A DNA stretch of 64,000 nucleotides from CAXXXW01 sp963665555 (GCA_963665555.2 OY762308.1:1240001-1304000), one strand, 5' to 3'. Positions 17,081-25,784 are shown, counted from the first letter of the stretch. Made by a program: numbers and translations. The notes: generated by a model not told the origin, from the sequence alone.

Positions 17081-17833
17081 ATGTCGTTCGCGGGGAAGTC
17101 GGTGCTGGTCACGGGGGCGCAACGGGGGATCGGGCGGGCGACGGTCGTGGCCTTCGCGGGCGAGGGCGCGCGCGTGGCCGTGAACTGGCACGACGACCGC
17201 GAAAAGGCCGAAGAGACGGCGGCGCGGGCGCGGGCGGCCGGCGGGCGCGCCGCGCTCGTCCGGGGCGATGTGTCGGTCGTCGCGGACTGCCGGCGCATCG
17301 TCGCGGAGACGGTCGCGGCGTTCGGCGGCATCGACATCCTGGTCAACAACGCCGGCATGTTCCCGCGCGTCCCCTTCCTCGACATGGAGGAGGCCGATTA
17401 CGACTTCGTGCTCGACATCAACCTGAAGGGAACCTTCTTCTGCACGCAGGCGGCGGCGCGGGCGATGGCGGCGGCGGGAACCGGCGGCTGCGTCGTCAAC
17501 CTCGCCTCGCGCTCGATAAACGGGCAGACGCCGCGCGCCGCCCACTACACCGCCAGCAAGCTCGGCATCGTCGGGATCACGCGGGCGAGCGCGCACGAAC
17601 TCGCGCCGCTCGGCATCCGGGTGAACGCCATCGCGCCGGGCCTGACCGATACGGCGCAGCCGCGCTACGGCCATACGGAGGAGGAACTGGCGGCGCTGGC
17701 CGGCGCCATCCCGCTCGGCCGCATGGCCCGGCCGGAGGAGGTCGCCGACCTCGCGCTCTTCCTGTGCTCCCCGCGCGCGGCGATGGTCACCGGGCAGGTG
17801 CACCACATCAACGGCGGGTCCTTTTTCGGGTAG
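17081..17833 (+). CDS. SDR family oxidoreductase (3-oxoacyl-ACP reductase-like)
   Basis: The 250-aa protein has the classical short-chain dehydrogenase plan: TGAQRGIG cofactor loop, NNAG motif (LVNNAGMF), the catalytic Ser in NLASRSI, and Y-x3-K in HYTASKLGI, with the APGLTDTAQ substrate loop. It uses NAD(P)H; the Asn in AVNWHDD after strand 2 and following basic residues would fit NADPH but do not prove it. Followed after 47 bases by a MaoC-like hydratase and then an acyl-CoA ligase on the same strand, it probably belongs to a small CoA-thioester pathway. Confidence 0.9.
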   Translation: MSFAGKSVLVTGAQRGIGRATVVAFAGEGARVAVNWHDDREKAEETAARARAAGGRAALVRGDVSVVADCRRIVAETVAAFGGIDILVNNAGMFPRVPFLDMEEADYDFVLDINLKGTFFCTQAAARAMAAAGTGGCVVNLASRSINGQTPRAAHYTASKLGIVGITRASAHELAPLGIRVNAIAPGLTDTAQPRYGHTEEELAALAGAIPLGRMARPEEVADLALFLCSPRAAMVTGQVHHINGGSFFG

Positions 17834-17880
17834 GTCCGGGGCGGTCCCGGGGAGACGGAAACGGAGGCGGAGGCGGAGCG

Positions 17881-18726
17881 ATGGCGCAAGGCGCGACGGA
17901 AACCGGAACGGCGGCGCGGCCGGGCGCGGCGAGCGGGGCGGACACGGGGGCGCCGGCGCTCAAGACCTTCCTCCCGCGCGAGGCGGCGCGGGACCGCGCC
18001 TGGCAGGAGCGCAAACTGCGCGCCTGCGGCGTCGATCCGGCGGTTTTCGGCGGCCTCGCGGAGACCGGGCTGTACGGCCAGGACTGCTTCAAGCAGATGA
18101 CCGCCTCCGGCGAGACGCTGGACGGCATGGTCCATCTGGGCCAGCGCTTCGTGTTGCGTCGCGCCGCCGCGCTCGGCGAGCGGCTGGCGCAGACCGGCCG
18201 GATCGCGTCCGACGAACCCGGCCCGCGCGGCCGGCGCATCCTGCAGGCGTTCGAGTTCCGCCGGGCCGACGGAACCCTCGCCGTCGCCGCCGAGATGCAC
18301 CGCCTGACGCCGGACCCGGCGCTCATGGGCGCGCGCCGCGGCGGCCCGCGCCCCGCCGCCGCCGACCCGCGCGAGGGCTTCGCCAGGCTGGCGGAAAAGG
18401 AGATGCGGCCGGAGGATGTCGCCGCCTTCTCGGAGGATGTCGGCAACCTCATCCATTTCGACCCGGATTTCGCGGCGCGCTACGGCTACCGCGCGCCGAT
18501 CGCGCAGGGCATCCAGACCATGGTCTGGGCGATGGGCGCGCTGGCGCGGGACCGGGCGCCGGTCCGGCTCGACGTGTTCGCGCGCTTCCCGCGCCCGGTG
18601 CACTGGGACGAGGCGGTGTCGCTCTGGGCCGCGCCGGCGGAGCCGCGCGCCGGCGGGCGGCTGCGCGTGCTCGACTCCGGGGGCAAGATCGCGGCCGAAC
18701 TCGAGATCGCCGCGCTGGCGTATTGA
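17881..18726 (+). CDS. MaoC-like (hot-dog) acyl dehydratase, FAS1-type
   Basis: The 281-aa protein is a double hot-dog hydratase. The C-terminal half carries the hydratase-2 motif FSEDVGNLIHFDPDFA, with the Asp-Asn-His set that activates water, and then APIAQGIQTM. The N-terminal half (KTFLPREAARDRAW onward) resembles the substrate-binding half of mesaconyl-CoA-hydratase-type proteins. The first 25 residues are low-complexity and may be disordered. It would hydrate or dehydrate an enoyl-CoA made by neighbours in the SDR/ligase cassette. Confidence 0.85.
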   Translation: MAQGATETGTAARPGAASGADTGAPALKTFLPREAARDRAWQERKLRACGVDPAVFGGLAETGLYGQDCFKQMTASGETLDGMVHLGQRFVLRRAAALGERLAQTGRIASDEPGPRGRRILQAFEFRRADGTLAVAAEMHRLTPDPALMGARRGGPRPAAADPREGFARLAEKEMRPEDVAAFSEDVGNLIHFDPDFAARYGYRAPIAQGIQTMVWAMGALARDRAPVRLDVFARFPRPVHWDEAVSLWAAPAEPRAGGRLRVLDSGGKIAAELEIAALAY

Positions 18727-18756
18727 CCGGCGGGCGGACGGGCGGAGGCGGCGGCG

Positions 18757-20355
18757 ATGGCGGAGACGGTCCCGGACATGCTGGCCGGCGCCGCGCGGCG
18801 GGCCGGGGATACGCGCCTCCACTTCGCCGACGGCGACGCGACCTACGCGGAACTGGAGGCGGAGGGGCGGCGCGCCGCGGCCGGGCTGCGCGCGCTCGGC
18901 GTCGGGCCGGGGGACCGGGTGGGCTTCTGGCTGCCGAACCTGCGGGCCTGGATCGCGCTTTACGCCGGCTGCTGCCGGCTCGGCGCGATCGCGGTGGCGA
19001 TGAACACGCGCTTCGGCCGGACCGAGGTCGAGGATGTGCTGCGCCGCGCCCGGCCCAGGGTCCTCGCCTTCGTCCCCGCGACCGGGCGGACCGACAACGC
19101 CGCGATCCTGGCCCGGGCCGATCCCGCCGCGCGCGAATGCCTCGCCGCCGTCGTGCAATGCGGCGGCGGCGCGGCGGCCGCGATCCCCGGAACGCCGGTC
19201 GTGCCCTGCGCCGAGGTCGCGGCCGGCCCGGCGATGGCGGAAGACCTGTCGGCGCCGGACGCGCCCTGCAACATCTTCCTCACCTCCGGCACCACCAGCC
19301 TGCCGAAGCTGGTCCTGCACCGCCAGGACCGGGTCGTGCGCCACGCCGGCGACGCGGCGGCGGCCATGGAGCTCGGCGCGCCGGGCGCGGTGGCGATGCA
19401 GGCGCTCCCCTTCTGCGGCGTGTTCGGCTTCGTCTTCCTGATGGCGGCGCTGCGGGCGGGCGCGGCGATCGCGGCGCCGGAGATTTTCGAGGCCCGCGCC
19501 TGCGCGGAGATGGCGATCCGCCATCGCGTTACCCATGTCGCGGGCGGCGACGACATGTTCGACCGGATGCTGGCCGAGGGCGACCGGCTGACCGGCGGGG
19601 CGGAGCGGCCGTTCCCGTCGCTTCGCCGCTGCCCCTACGCCAGCTTCAATTCGGCGCTGGCCGATTTCCCGGAGCGGGCCTGGCGGCGCGGGATGCCGCT
19701 GCTCGGCCCGTTCGGGATGAGCGAGGTGTTCTCCTTCTTCTCGCTGCGCCGGGCCGGCGACCCGCCGGGGACGCGGACGCTGGGCGGCGGCTTCCCGGTC
19801 AATCCCGAGGCGCGGGTGCGCGCGCGCGACCCGGAGACCGGCGAAATCCTCGGCCATGGCGAGGCGGGCGAGCTGGAGGCGTGGAGTCCCAACCTCTTCG
19901 ACCGCTACTACGGCGACGAGGCGGCGACCGCGCGGGCCTTCACCGGGGACGGCTGGTTCAGGACCGGCGACCTCGGGAGCACGGCGGCGGACGGCTCCTT
20001 CGCCTACCTGGCGCGGATGGGCGACGCGCTCCGCCTCGGCGGTTTCCTGGTCAACCCGCTGGAGATCGAGACGCATCTCTGCGCGCATCCGGCGGTGGCC
20101 GACGCGCAGGTCGTCGCCGTCGCGACGGCGCGGGGGAACCGGCCGGTCGCCTTCGTCGTGCCGGCGCCCGGCGGCGGCGGGATCGACGAGGCGGCGCTGG
20201 CCGCCCATTGCCGGGGCGCGCTGGCGGGGTTCAAGGTCCCCGTCCGCTGCCTGCCGATCGACGCCTTCCCCGTTACCGACGGCGCGAACGGAACCAAGAT
20301 CCAGAAAACCCGCCTGCGCCGCATGGCGGAGGAGGCGGTGGCCGCGGGCGGTTAG
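18757..20355 (+). CDS. Class I adenylate-forming enzyme (acyl-CoA ligase)
   Basis: The 532-aa protein has the ANL-family order: P-loop-like FLTSGTTSLPKLVLHRQ, then GPFGMSEVFS, the hinge Asp in GWFRTGDLGS and the C-terminal catalytic Lys in GTKIQKTRLRR. It should activate a carboxylic acid with ATP and load it on CoA. It starts 30 bases after the hydratase gene and its stop overlaps the convergent higA stop by 4 bases. The acid is unknown. Confidence 0.9.
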   Translation: MAETVPDMLAGAARRAGDTRLHFADGDATYAELEAEGRRAAAGLRALGVGPGDRVGFWLPNLRAWIALYAGCCRLGAIAVAMNTRFGRTEVEDVLRRARPRVLAFVPATGRTDNAAILARADPAARECLAAVVQCGGGAAAAIPGTPVVPCAEVAAGPAMAEDLSAPDAPCNIFLTSGTTSLPKLVLHRQDRVVRHAGDAAAAMELGAPGAVAMQALPFCGVFGFVFLMAALRAGAAIAAPEIFEARACAEMAIRHRVTHVAGGDDMFDRMLAEGDRLTGGAERPFPSLRRCPYASFNSALADFPERAWRRGMPLLGPFGMSEVFSFFSLRRAGDPPGTRTLGGGFPVNPEARVRARDPETGEILGHGEAGELEAWSPNLFDRYYGDEAATARAFTGDGWFRTGDLGSTAADGSFAYLARMGDALRLGGFLVNPLEIETHLCAHPAVADAQVVAVATARGNRPVAFVVPAPGGGGIDEAALAAHCRGALAGFKVPVRCLPIDAFPVTDGANGTKIQKTRLRRMAEEAVAAGG

Positions 20356-20693
20356 GCCTCCGAAGCCGGAGCCGCCCGCGCGGCGCCCAGGGGGGCGGCG
20401 CGGGGCGGGAGATCGGCCCGGGTGGGCAAGCGGCGGATCGCGCCCCCGGTTTCCGTATCGGCGCGCGCCAGATCGAACTGGGCCCGCAGGTTGAGCCAGA
20501 ATTGCGGGTCGACGCCGAACCAGTGGCCGAGGCGCGGGGCGGTGTCGGCGTCGACCGGCCGCGCGCCGTCGAGGATGGCGTCCACCCGGCCCGCCGGCAT
20601 GTCCACCCGCCGCGCGAACTCCGCGGGCGCGACGCCGAGTTCCTCCAGTTCGTCCCGCAAGATCGAGCCGGGATGGACGACACGCTTCAACAT
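20352..20693 (-). CDS. higA: Orphan HigA-type antitoxin (XRE family)
   Basis: The 113-aa protein starts KRVVHPGSILRDELEELG and has an HTH plus the HWFGVDPQFWLNLRAQFDL tail typical of HigA. GAGG lies 4 bases before the ATG. Directly upstream, where a HigB gene is normally found, only its last codons remain (see 20708-20740). It may therefore be an orphan antitoxin or a repressor in its own right. The C-terminal 25 residues are Ala/Pro-rich. Confidence 0.87.
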   Translation of the reverse strand: MLKRVVHPGSILRDELEELGVAPAEFARRVDMPAGRVDAILDGARPVDADTAPRLGHWFGVDPQFWLNLRAQFDLARADTETGGAIRRLPTRADLPPRAAPLGAARAAPASEA

Positions 20694-20707
20694 CCGCCTC
20701 TTCCCTC

Positions 20708-20740
20708 TCAGGAATGGTAGTCCACGATTTCGACGCCGGT
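20708..20740 (-). pseudogene. Remnant of a HigB toxin gene (3' end only)
   Basis: Reading toward higA, the codons spell TGVEIVDYHS followed by a stop 14 bases before the higA ATG. GVEIVDYH is the normal C terminus of many HigB toxins. Further upstream the frame has no HigB similarity and runs into the promoter of the divergent gene at 20787, so the body of the toxin gene has been lost. Confidence 0.6.
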
Positions 20741-20750
20741 TGAGAAAGAT

Positions 20751-20780
20751 TTGACGCGCCCCGGATCGCGCCGGCATACT
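20751..20780 (+). promoter_or_regulatory. Promoter of the DUF1640 gene, predicted leaderless
   Basis: TTGACG and CATACT are 18 bases apart. The ATG at 20787 begins 7 bases after the -10 hexamer, so the predicted transcript starts at the A of ATG. No ribosome-binding sequence precedes the ATG, in agreement with a leaderless message. Confidence 0.5.
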
Positions 20781-20786
20781 CCCTCC

Positions 20787-21041
20787 ATGGCGACGATGGA
20801 AACATTCGACACCTTGGCGGCGGCGCGCAGGCTCAGGGAAGCGGGCGTCGATCCCGGTCAGGCCGAGGCGCACGCCGAGACCATCGCGATGGCCGTCGGC
20901 TCCAGCGAGATCGTCACCAAGACGTATCTGCGGGCGGAGCTTGCCGAGCTTCGCGCGACGATGGAGCGCGGACAAAAGCAGATACTGTTCGCGATCGTCG
21001 CCGTCGGCGGGCTTGTCGTCGCCGCGATGAAGTACCTGTAA
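20787..21041 (+). CDS. DUF1640-like small coiled-coil membrane protein
   Basis: The 84-aa protein begins with FDTLAAARRLREAGVDPGQAEA, the pattern of DUF1640 proteins (bacterial relatives of MCUR1/CCDC90). A coiled-coil segment (YLRAELAELRATMERGQ) leads into one C-terminal transmembrane helix at about residues 66-82. It should be a tail-anchored inner-membrane protein of unknown function. A second ATG three codons in is also possible. It has its own, apparently leaderless promoter. Confidence 0.8.
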   Translation: MATMETFDTLAAARRLREAGVDPGQAEAHAETIAMAVGSSEIVTKTYLRAELAELRATMERGQKQILFAIVAVGGLVVAAMKYL

Positions 21042-21053
21042 CGGAGTCCCCCC

Positions 21054-22208
21054 CTACGCCCCCGCCGCCCGTGGGCGGGCGGACCAGGATTTTACGTAGT
21101 CCTCGTTCTCCACGCCGGGCGGGAGGTCGCCGATTTCCAGCGCGTCGCGCGCGTCGATCATCACCGCGTATTCGTCCGTCGCCGGTTTCGGCTGCGCCAG
21201 CATGTTGGCGAGCGCCTTGGGGTGCGGGCCGTGCGTGAAGCCGCAGGGGTGGAAGGTCATCATGCCCCGGTCGATGCCGTCGCGGCTGAAGAAGTCGCCC
21301 CGGTGGTAGAACAGCACCTCGTCGTAATCGTCGTTGTTGTGGAAGAACGGCACCTTGAGCGCGCCCGGATCGGTCTCGAAGGGGCGCGGGCAGAAGGTGC
21401 AGACCACGAAACGCTCGGCCAGGAAGGTGGTGTGGGCCGAGGGCGGCAGGTGGTAGCGGTGGCTCGCCAGCGGCCGGAAATCCGCCACGTTGATCCGCAC
21501 CGGCATCAGGTCGCCGTGCCAGCCGATCGCGTCGAGCGGGTTGTAGGGGAAGGTCACGGTCGAAATCCGGCCCCGGCGGCGGACGCGGACCCGCCATTCC
21601 TCCACCGCGCCGTCGGGCGTCTGGCGGGCGCGGAAGGCGTCGTCGATCTCCGGCGCGGCCAGCATGGCGGGATCGAAGAAGGCGTGCCGGCCCACCAGCC
21701 CCTTGTCGGGCAGCCGGTAGCTGGCGTTGGTCGCCTCGACCATGAGGATGTCGGCCGGCCCGTCGAACTCGGTCCGCCACATCGTCCCGCGCGGCAGCAT
21801 CGCGTAGTCGCCCGCGCGCAGGTCGAGCCGGCCGAAATCGCAGAACAACTGGCCCGCGCCCTCGTGGACGAACAGCAACTCGTCGCCGTCGCCGTTGCGG
21901 ACGAGGTGGTCCATCGCGCCGTCGGCGCGCCAGAACGCGATCCGGCAATGGGCGTTGGCGAGCGCGACCGGCGCGTCCCAGGGCGAGGCGGCGCGGCCCT
22001 CGATGCGCGCGAGGTCGAAGGCGCGCGGGCGCAGCGGGCCTTCCCAGTCCGTCCAGCCGGTGGGCGGGCGGCGGTGGTGGAACTGCGCGGCCGGGCCGAA
22101 GAAGCCGTCCTTGCCCATCTCGCGCTCGTAGGTGCCTTCGGGCAGGTCGGCGTGGGCCTGGCGCGAGGCGGTCCCCTCGACCCTGGAGAGGCCGATATAG
22201 CTCTTCAT
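21054..22208 (-). CDS. Homogentisate 1,2-dioxygenase-like cupin
   Basis: The 384-aa protein belongs to the HgmA family: a cupin with FVHEGAGQLFCDFGRLDLRAG, a C-terminal iron site region with FFHNNDDYDEVLFYHRGDF and the GFTHGPHP signature. The family opens the ring of homogentisate with Fe2+ and O2 during tyrosine/phenylalanine breakdown. It is shorter than typical HgmA (about 430-440 aa) and the spacing between the His and Glu of the iron-site segment looks one residue longer than I expect for the human enzyme, so a related gentisate-like substrate is possible. It is followed by an enoyl-CoA hydratase gene upstream on the same strand. Confidence 0.75.
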   Translation of the reverse strand: MKSYIGLSRVEGTASRQAHADLPEGTYEREMGKDGFFGPAAQFHHRRPPTGWTDWEGPLRPRAFDLARIEGRAASPWDAPVALANAHCRIAFWRADGAMDHLVRNGDGDELLFVHEGAGQLFCDFGRLDLRAGDYAMLPRGTMWRTEFDGPADILMVEATNASYRLPDKGLVGRHAFFDPAMLAAPEIDDAFRARQTPDGAVEEWRVRVRRRGRISTVTFPYNPLDAIGWHGDLMPVRINVADFRPLASHRYHLPPSAHTTFLAERFVVCTFCPRPFETDPGALKVPFFHNNDDYDEVLFYHRGDFFSRDGIDRGMMTFHPCGFTHGPHPKALANMLAQPKPATDEYAVMIDARDALEIGDLPPGVENEDYVKSWSARPRAAGA

Positions 22209-22277
22209 GCGCGGGTCCTCCCCCTTCCCCGGGGCCCTTCCCCGGCCCCTTCCCCGGCGATCCCGCCGGCGGCGGCG

Positions 22278-23078
22278 TCACCGCCCCTCGAAGACCGGCT
22301 TGCGCTTCTCGACGAAGGCGCGCACGCCCTCGGCGTGGTCGCGGGTCAGCATACTGTCAGCCATGCGCTCGGCCTCCATCTGCAACTGCGCCTCCATCGG
22401 GAGGTGGTGGACCTGGTTGAACAGCGCCTTGGCGTTGGCGTAGGCGCGGGTCGGGCCGGCGGCGAGCCGGGCCGCGAGTTTGCCCGTCTCGGCCTCCAGG
22501 CCGGCCGCCGGGACGACCCGGTTGACCAGCCCCAGTTCGCGGGCGCGCTCGGCCCCGAAACGCTCGCCCAGCAGGGCCAGCTCCATCTGGTGCTTCATCC
22601 CCAGCGTGCGGCCGACGAAATAGGACGACCCGCCGTCCGGGCTGGCCCCGATATGGCAGTAGGCGAGCGTGAAGAAGGCGCTGTCGGCCGCGATCGCCAG
22701 GTCGCAGGACGCCACGAGGCCGAGGCCGAACCCGGCGACCGCGCCCTCGATGCTGGCCACCACCGGCTTGCCCATGCGGCGGATCGCGAACAGCGGCAGG
22801 TGCAGCAGGTGGATGCCTTCGAGGATCGCCCGCCGGCGCTCCCCCTCCGGCAGGTCCAGCCGCTCGACCATGGCGCGGATGTCGCCGCCGGCCTGGAAAT
22901 GCCCGCCCGCGCCCCGCAGCACGACGCAGCGCGCGCGGTCGTCGAACTCCAGCGCGCCGACGGTCTCGCGCAGCGCGGTCCGCAACTCGCCCGTCAGCGC
23001 GTTGCGCACCTCCGGCCGGTTCAGCGTGACGGTGGCGACGCCGTCGGCGATGTCGAGGATGACGGGATCGGAACGCAT
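22278..23078 (-). CDS. Enoyl-CoA hydratase/isomerase (PaaG-like)
   Basis: The 266-aa crotonase-fold protein has GHFQAGGDIRAM and GAVAGFGLGLVASCDL. The two hydratase glutamates are missing; instead it has an IGASPDGGSSYF segment with Asp, as in PaaG-type delta-isomerases. It would thus shift a double bond in a CoA thioester of aromatic or fatty acid breakdown. It sits 69 bases upstream of the dioxygenase-like gene on the same strand and could share a transcript. Confidence 0.85.
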   Translation of the reverse strand: MRSDPVILDIADGVATVTLNRPEVRNALTGELRTALRETVGALEFDDRARCVVLRGAGGHFQAGGDIRAMVERLDLPEGERRRAILEGIHLLHLPLFAIRRMGKPVVASIEGAVAGFGLGLVASCDLAIAADSAFFTLAYCHIGASPDGGSSYFVGRTLGMKHQMELALLGERFGAERARELGLVNRVVPAAGLEAETGKLAARLAAGPTRAYANAKALFNQVHHLPMEAQLQMEAERMADSMLTRDHAEGVRAFVEKRKPVFEGR

Positions 23079-23170
23079 CGGGCATGTCCTTTCGTTTCGC
23101 GGGACCGTTCGGGCGGCGGAATGCTATCCTCTCCCCGCTTCGGGCGGAAGGCGGACGGGAGGAGGGGGCC

Positions 23171-23956
23171 ATGGGCGCGGGCGGCAGGCGGATCGTCGAT
23201 CTTTCGGTGGCGCTCAGGGCGGGGATCGCCTCGGACCCGCCCGGCAACCTTCCGGGGATAGACTACCACGACCACAAATCGACCGCCGGCGCGATGGCGT
23301 CGCTCTTCCCCGGCCTGGCGCCGGAGGAGTTTCCCGGCGGCGAGGGCTGGGCGGTGGAGACGCTGACGGTCTCGACCCACAACGGCACGCATCTCGACGC
23401 GCCCTACCACTTCCACTCGACGATGAACAACGGCGAGCGGGCGATCACGATCGACGAGGTGCCGCTGGAATGGTGTTTCGCCCCCGGCGTGAAGCTCGAC
23501 TTCCGCCGGTTCGAGGACGGCTACGTGGCGACGGCGGCGGATGTGGAGGCCGAGTTGCGGCGGATCGGCCACGAATTGCGCCCGTTCGACATCGTGGTGG
23601 TGAACACCGCCGCCGGCGCCCGCTACGGCGAGGACGACTATGTGTCCACCGGCTGCGGCATGGGCCGCGAGGCGACGCTCTACCTGCTGGAGCGCGGCGT
23701 GCGCGTGACCGGCACCGACGCCTGGAGCTGGGACGCCCCCTTCGTCCACACCGCCCGGCGCTACGCCGAGACGCGCGACGCCAGCATTATCTGGGAGGGC
23801 CACCGGGCCGGGATGGAGATCGGCTACTGCCACATCGAGAAGCTCGCCAACCTCCACCTGCTGCCGCCGACGGGGTACACCATCGCCTGCTTCCCGTGGA
23901 AAATCGAACGCGCGTCGGCCGGCTACACCCGCGCCGTGGCGATCTTCGAGGAGTGA
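23171..23956 (+). CDS. Cyclase family protein (kynurenine-formamidase-like metal hydrolase)
   Basis: The 261-aa protein has the family metal site STHNGTHLDAPYHF (HxGTHxDxPxH), which binds Zn or Mn, plus a GTDAWSWDAPF segment and late HIEKLANL. Members hydrolyse formamides, isatin or cyclic amides. GGGAGGAGGGGGCC before the ATG is a strong ribosome site and decides the start. It is divergent from the PaaG-like gene with 92 bases between, and the three genes may be one catabolic locus for an aromatic compound. Confidence 0.88.
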   Translation: MGAGGRRIVDLSVALRAGIASDPPGNLPGIDYHDHKSTAGAMASLFPGLAPEEFPGGEGWAVETLTVSTHNGTHLDAPYHFHSTMNNGERAITIDEVPLEWCFAPGVKLDFRRFEDGYVATAADVEAELRRIGHELRPFDIVVVNTAAGARYGEDDYVSTGCGMGREATLYLLERGVRVTGTDAWSWDAPFVHTARRYAETRDASIIWEGHRAGMEIGYCHIEKLANLHLLPPTGYTIACFPWKIERASAGYTRAVAIFEE

Positions 23957-23961
23957 GCGCG

Positions 23962-23985
23962 CCCCGGACTCGATCCGGGGCCCAG
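23962..23985 (+). repeat. Dispersed palindromic repeat, copy 1
   Basis: A 24-base sequence starting CCCCGGACTCGATCCGGGG and ending in CCCAG begins 6 bases after the cyclase stop codon. Exact copies occur at 39665-39688 (same strand) and 39762-39785 (opposite strand). The CCCCGGA/TCCGGGG arms can form a hairpin, so it could also act as a transcription barrier. Confidence 0.8.
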
Positions 23986-24042
23986 GCGGCGCCGGCGCTG
24001 TCCGGCGGTTCGCTCCGTCCCCGCCGCCCCTTCGGCGTCGCC

Positions 24043-24510
24043 CTACAGGTAGTCCCGCAGCAGCGCGACCAGGGGGGCGTCGGCGGGGGGCATGGGGTGG
24101 TCGTGGAGGCGGGCGGGGCGGACCCATCTCGTCGCCTGGCCCTCGCGCGGCGAGACCGCGCCGCGCCAGCGCCGGCAGAGGTAGAGCGGCATCAGCAGGT
24201 GGAACGCCTCGTAGGCGTGGCTGGCGAAGGCGAAGGGGGCGAGGCAGGACTCCTCCGTGTCGATCCCGAGCTCCTCGCGCAACTCGCGGACCAGGGCGGC
24301 TTCGGGCGTCTCGCCCGGCGCGACCTTGCCGCCGGGGAACTCCCACAAGCCGGCCATCGCCTTGCCCTCGGGCCGCCGCGCCACCAGCACGCGGCCGTCC
24401 ACGTCCACCAGCGCCGCCGCGACGACCAGGACGATCCGCCGCCCGGCCGCCCCGCCGGTCTCCGCCTCCGCCCCGCCCGGCGCGGCCGCCGCCTCCGCGC
24501 CGCCGCTCAC
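24043..24510 (-). CDS. mutT: (Deoxy)nucleoside triphosphate pyrophosphohydrolase MutT
   Basis: The 155-aa Nudix protein has the complete box GGKVAPGETPEAALVRELRE-ELGI. An N-terminal Ala/Gly-rich stretch of about 24 residues precedes the hydrolase strand RRIVLVVAAALVD. Clearing of oxidised dGTP is the expected role. The GTG at 24510 overlaps the argJ stop as GTGA, so it is coupled to argJ, an arrangement seen in other alphaproteobacteria. Confidence 0.88.
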   Translation of the reverse strand: MSGGAEAAAAPGGAEAETGGAAGRRIVLVVAAALVDVDGRVLVARRPEGKAMAGLWEFPGGKVAPGETPEAALVRELREELGIDTEESCLAPFAFASHAYEAFHLLMPLYLCRRWRGAVSPREGQATRWVRPARLHDHPMPPADAPLVALLRDYL

Positions 24511-25742
24511 GTCCGGTAGTCGGCGTTGATGTCGATGTAGCCGTGCGTGAGGTCGCAGGTCCAGACCGTCGCCCGGCCGCGGCCGACGCCCACATCCACC
24601 TCGATCCGCACCTCGCGGCCGCGCATGTGCGCCGCCACCGGCGCCTCGTCGTAATCCTCGACCCGCGCGCCGTCGCGCGCGATGGCGACGCCGCCGAAGG
24701 CGACCGACATGCGGTCGCGGTCCGCCTTCTCGCCCGACTTGCCGACGGCCATGACGATCCGGCCCCAGTTGGCGTCCTCGCCCGCGACGGCGGTCTTGAC
24801 CAGCGGCGAGTTGGCGATGGCGAGGCCGATCCGCCGCGCCGCCCGGGCCGAGGCCGCGCCGCGCACCTCGATCTCGATGAGCTTTTGCGCCCCCTCCCCG
24901 TCGCGCGCGACCTGGATCGCGAGGTCGAGCAGCACGGCGTGGAGCGCGCGCTCGAAATCGCGCAGCAGCGGGTCGCGGTGGCCGGAGGGCGCGGGATGGT
25001 CCGCCGCGCGGCCGGTGGCGAACAGCAGCAACGTGTCGCTGGTGGAGGTGTCGCCGTCCACGGTGATCGCGTTGAAGGTCGTGTCCGCGTTCCGCTTCAG
25101 CATCGGGCGCAGGATGTCGGCGTCGAGCCGCGCGTCGGTGAAGACGAAGGCGAGCATCGTCGCCATATCCGGCGCGATCATGCCGGACCCCTTGGCGATG
25201 CCGGCGATCGTAACCTCCGCCCCGCCGATCCGGGCGGTCCGGCTCGCGCCCTTGGGGAACGTGTCGGTGGTGGAGATCGCCCGCGCCGCCGCCTCCCAGC
25301 CGTCGGCGCCGAGGCGCGGCGGCAGGCCGGCGATTTCGGCCACGATCCGCTCGTGCGGCAGCGGCTCGCCGATCACGCCGGTCGAGGCGACCATCGCCTC
25401 GTCCGCCGCGCAGCCGATCGCGGCCGCCGCCGCCTCGGCCATCGCGGCCGTCGCGCGCCGCCCGCGCGCGCCGGTGAACACATTGGCGTTGCCGGCGTTG
25501 ACCGCGAGGCCGCGCGCGCGCCCGGCGCCGAGGCGGGCGCGGCACCACTCGACCGGCGCGCCGGGCGCGGTCGAGCGCGTCAGCACGCCGGCGACCGCCG
25601 TTCCCTCGGCCAGTTCGACCAGCAGCAGGTCCGGCCGGCCGCGGTACTTCAGCCCGGTTTCGGCGACGGCGAAGCGCGCGCCGGCCACCGCCGGCATGTC
25701 GGGGAAGCGTTCGGGCGCGAGCGGGGAGACCGCGAGTTCCAT
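24507..25742 (-). CDS. argJ: Bifunctional glutamate N-acetyltransferase/amino-acid acetyltransferase ArgJ
   Basis: The 411-aa protein matches ArgJ over its length, including GLAVNAGNANVFTGARG, the self-cleavage site around APDMATMLAF (the Thr becomes the nucleophile of the beta chain), and TVDGDTSTSDT. It recycles the acetyl group from N-acetylornithine to glutamate in arginine synthesis. It is 42 bases after ppiC and overlaps mutT, forming a ppiC-argJ-mutT unit. Confidence 0.95.
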   Translation of the reverse strand: MELAVSPLAPERFPDMPAVAGARFAVAETGLKYRGRPDLLLVELAEGTAVAGVLTRSTAPGAPVEWCRARLGAGRARGLAVNAGNANVFTGARGRRATAAMAEAAAAAIGCAADEAMVASTGVIGEPLPHERIVAEIAGLPPRLGADGWEAAARAISTTDTFPKGASRTARIGGAEVTIAGIAKGSGMIAPDMATMLAFVFTDARLDADILRPMLKRNADTTFNAITVDGDTSTSDTLLLFATGRAADHPAPSGHRDPLLRDFERALHAVLLDLAIQVARDGEGAQKLIEIEVRGAASARAARRIGLAIANSPLVKTAVAGEDANWGRIVMAVGKSGEKADRDRMSVAFGGVAIARDGARVEDYDEAPVAAHMRGREVRIEVDVGVGRGRATVWTCDLTHGYIDINADYRT

Positions 25743-25784
25743 GTCGTGCCGTCCTTGCTGGCCCGGCCGGGCGGCCGGGCGCGG

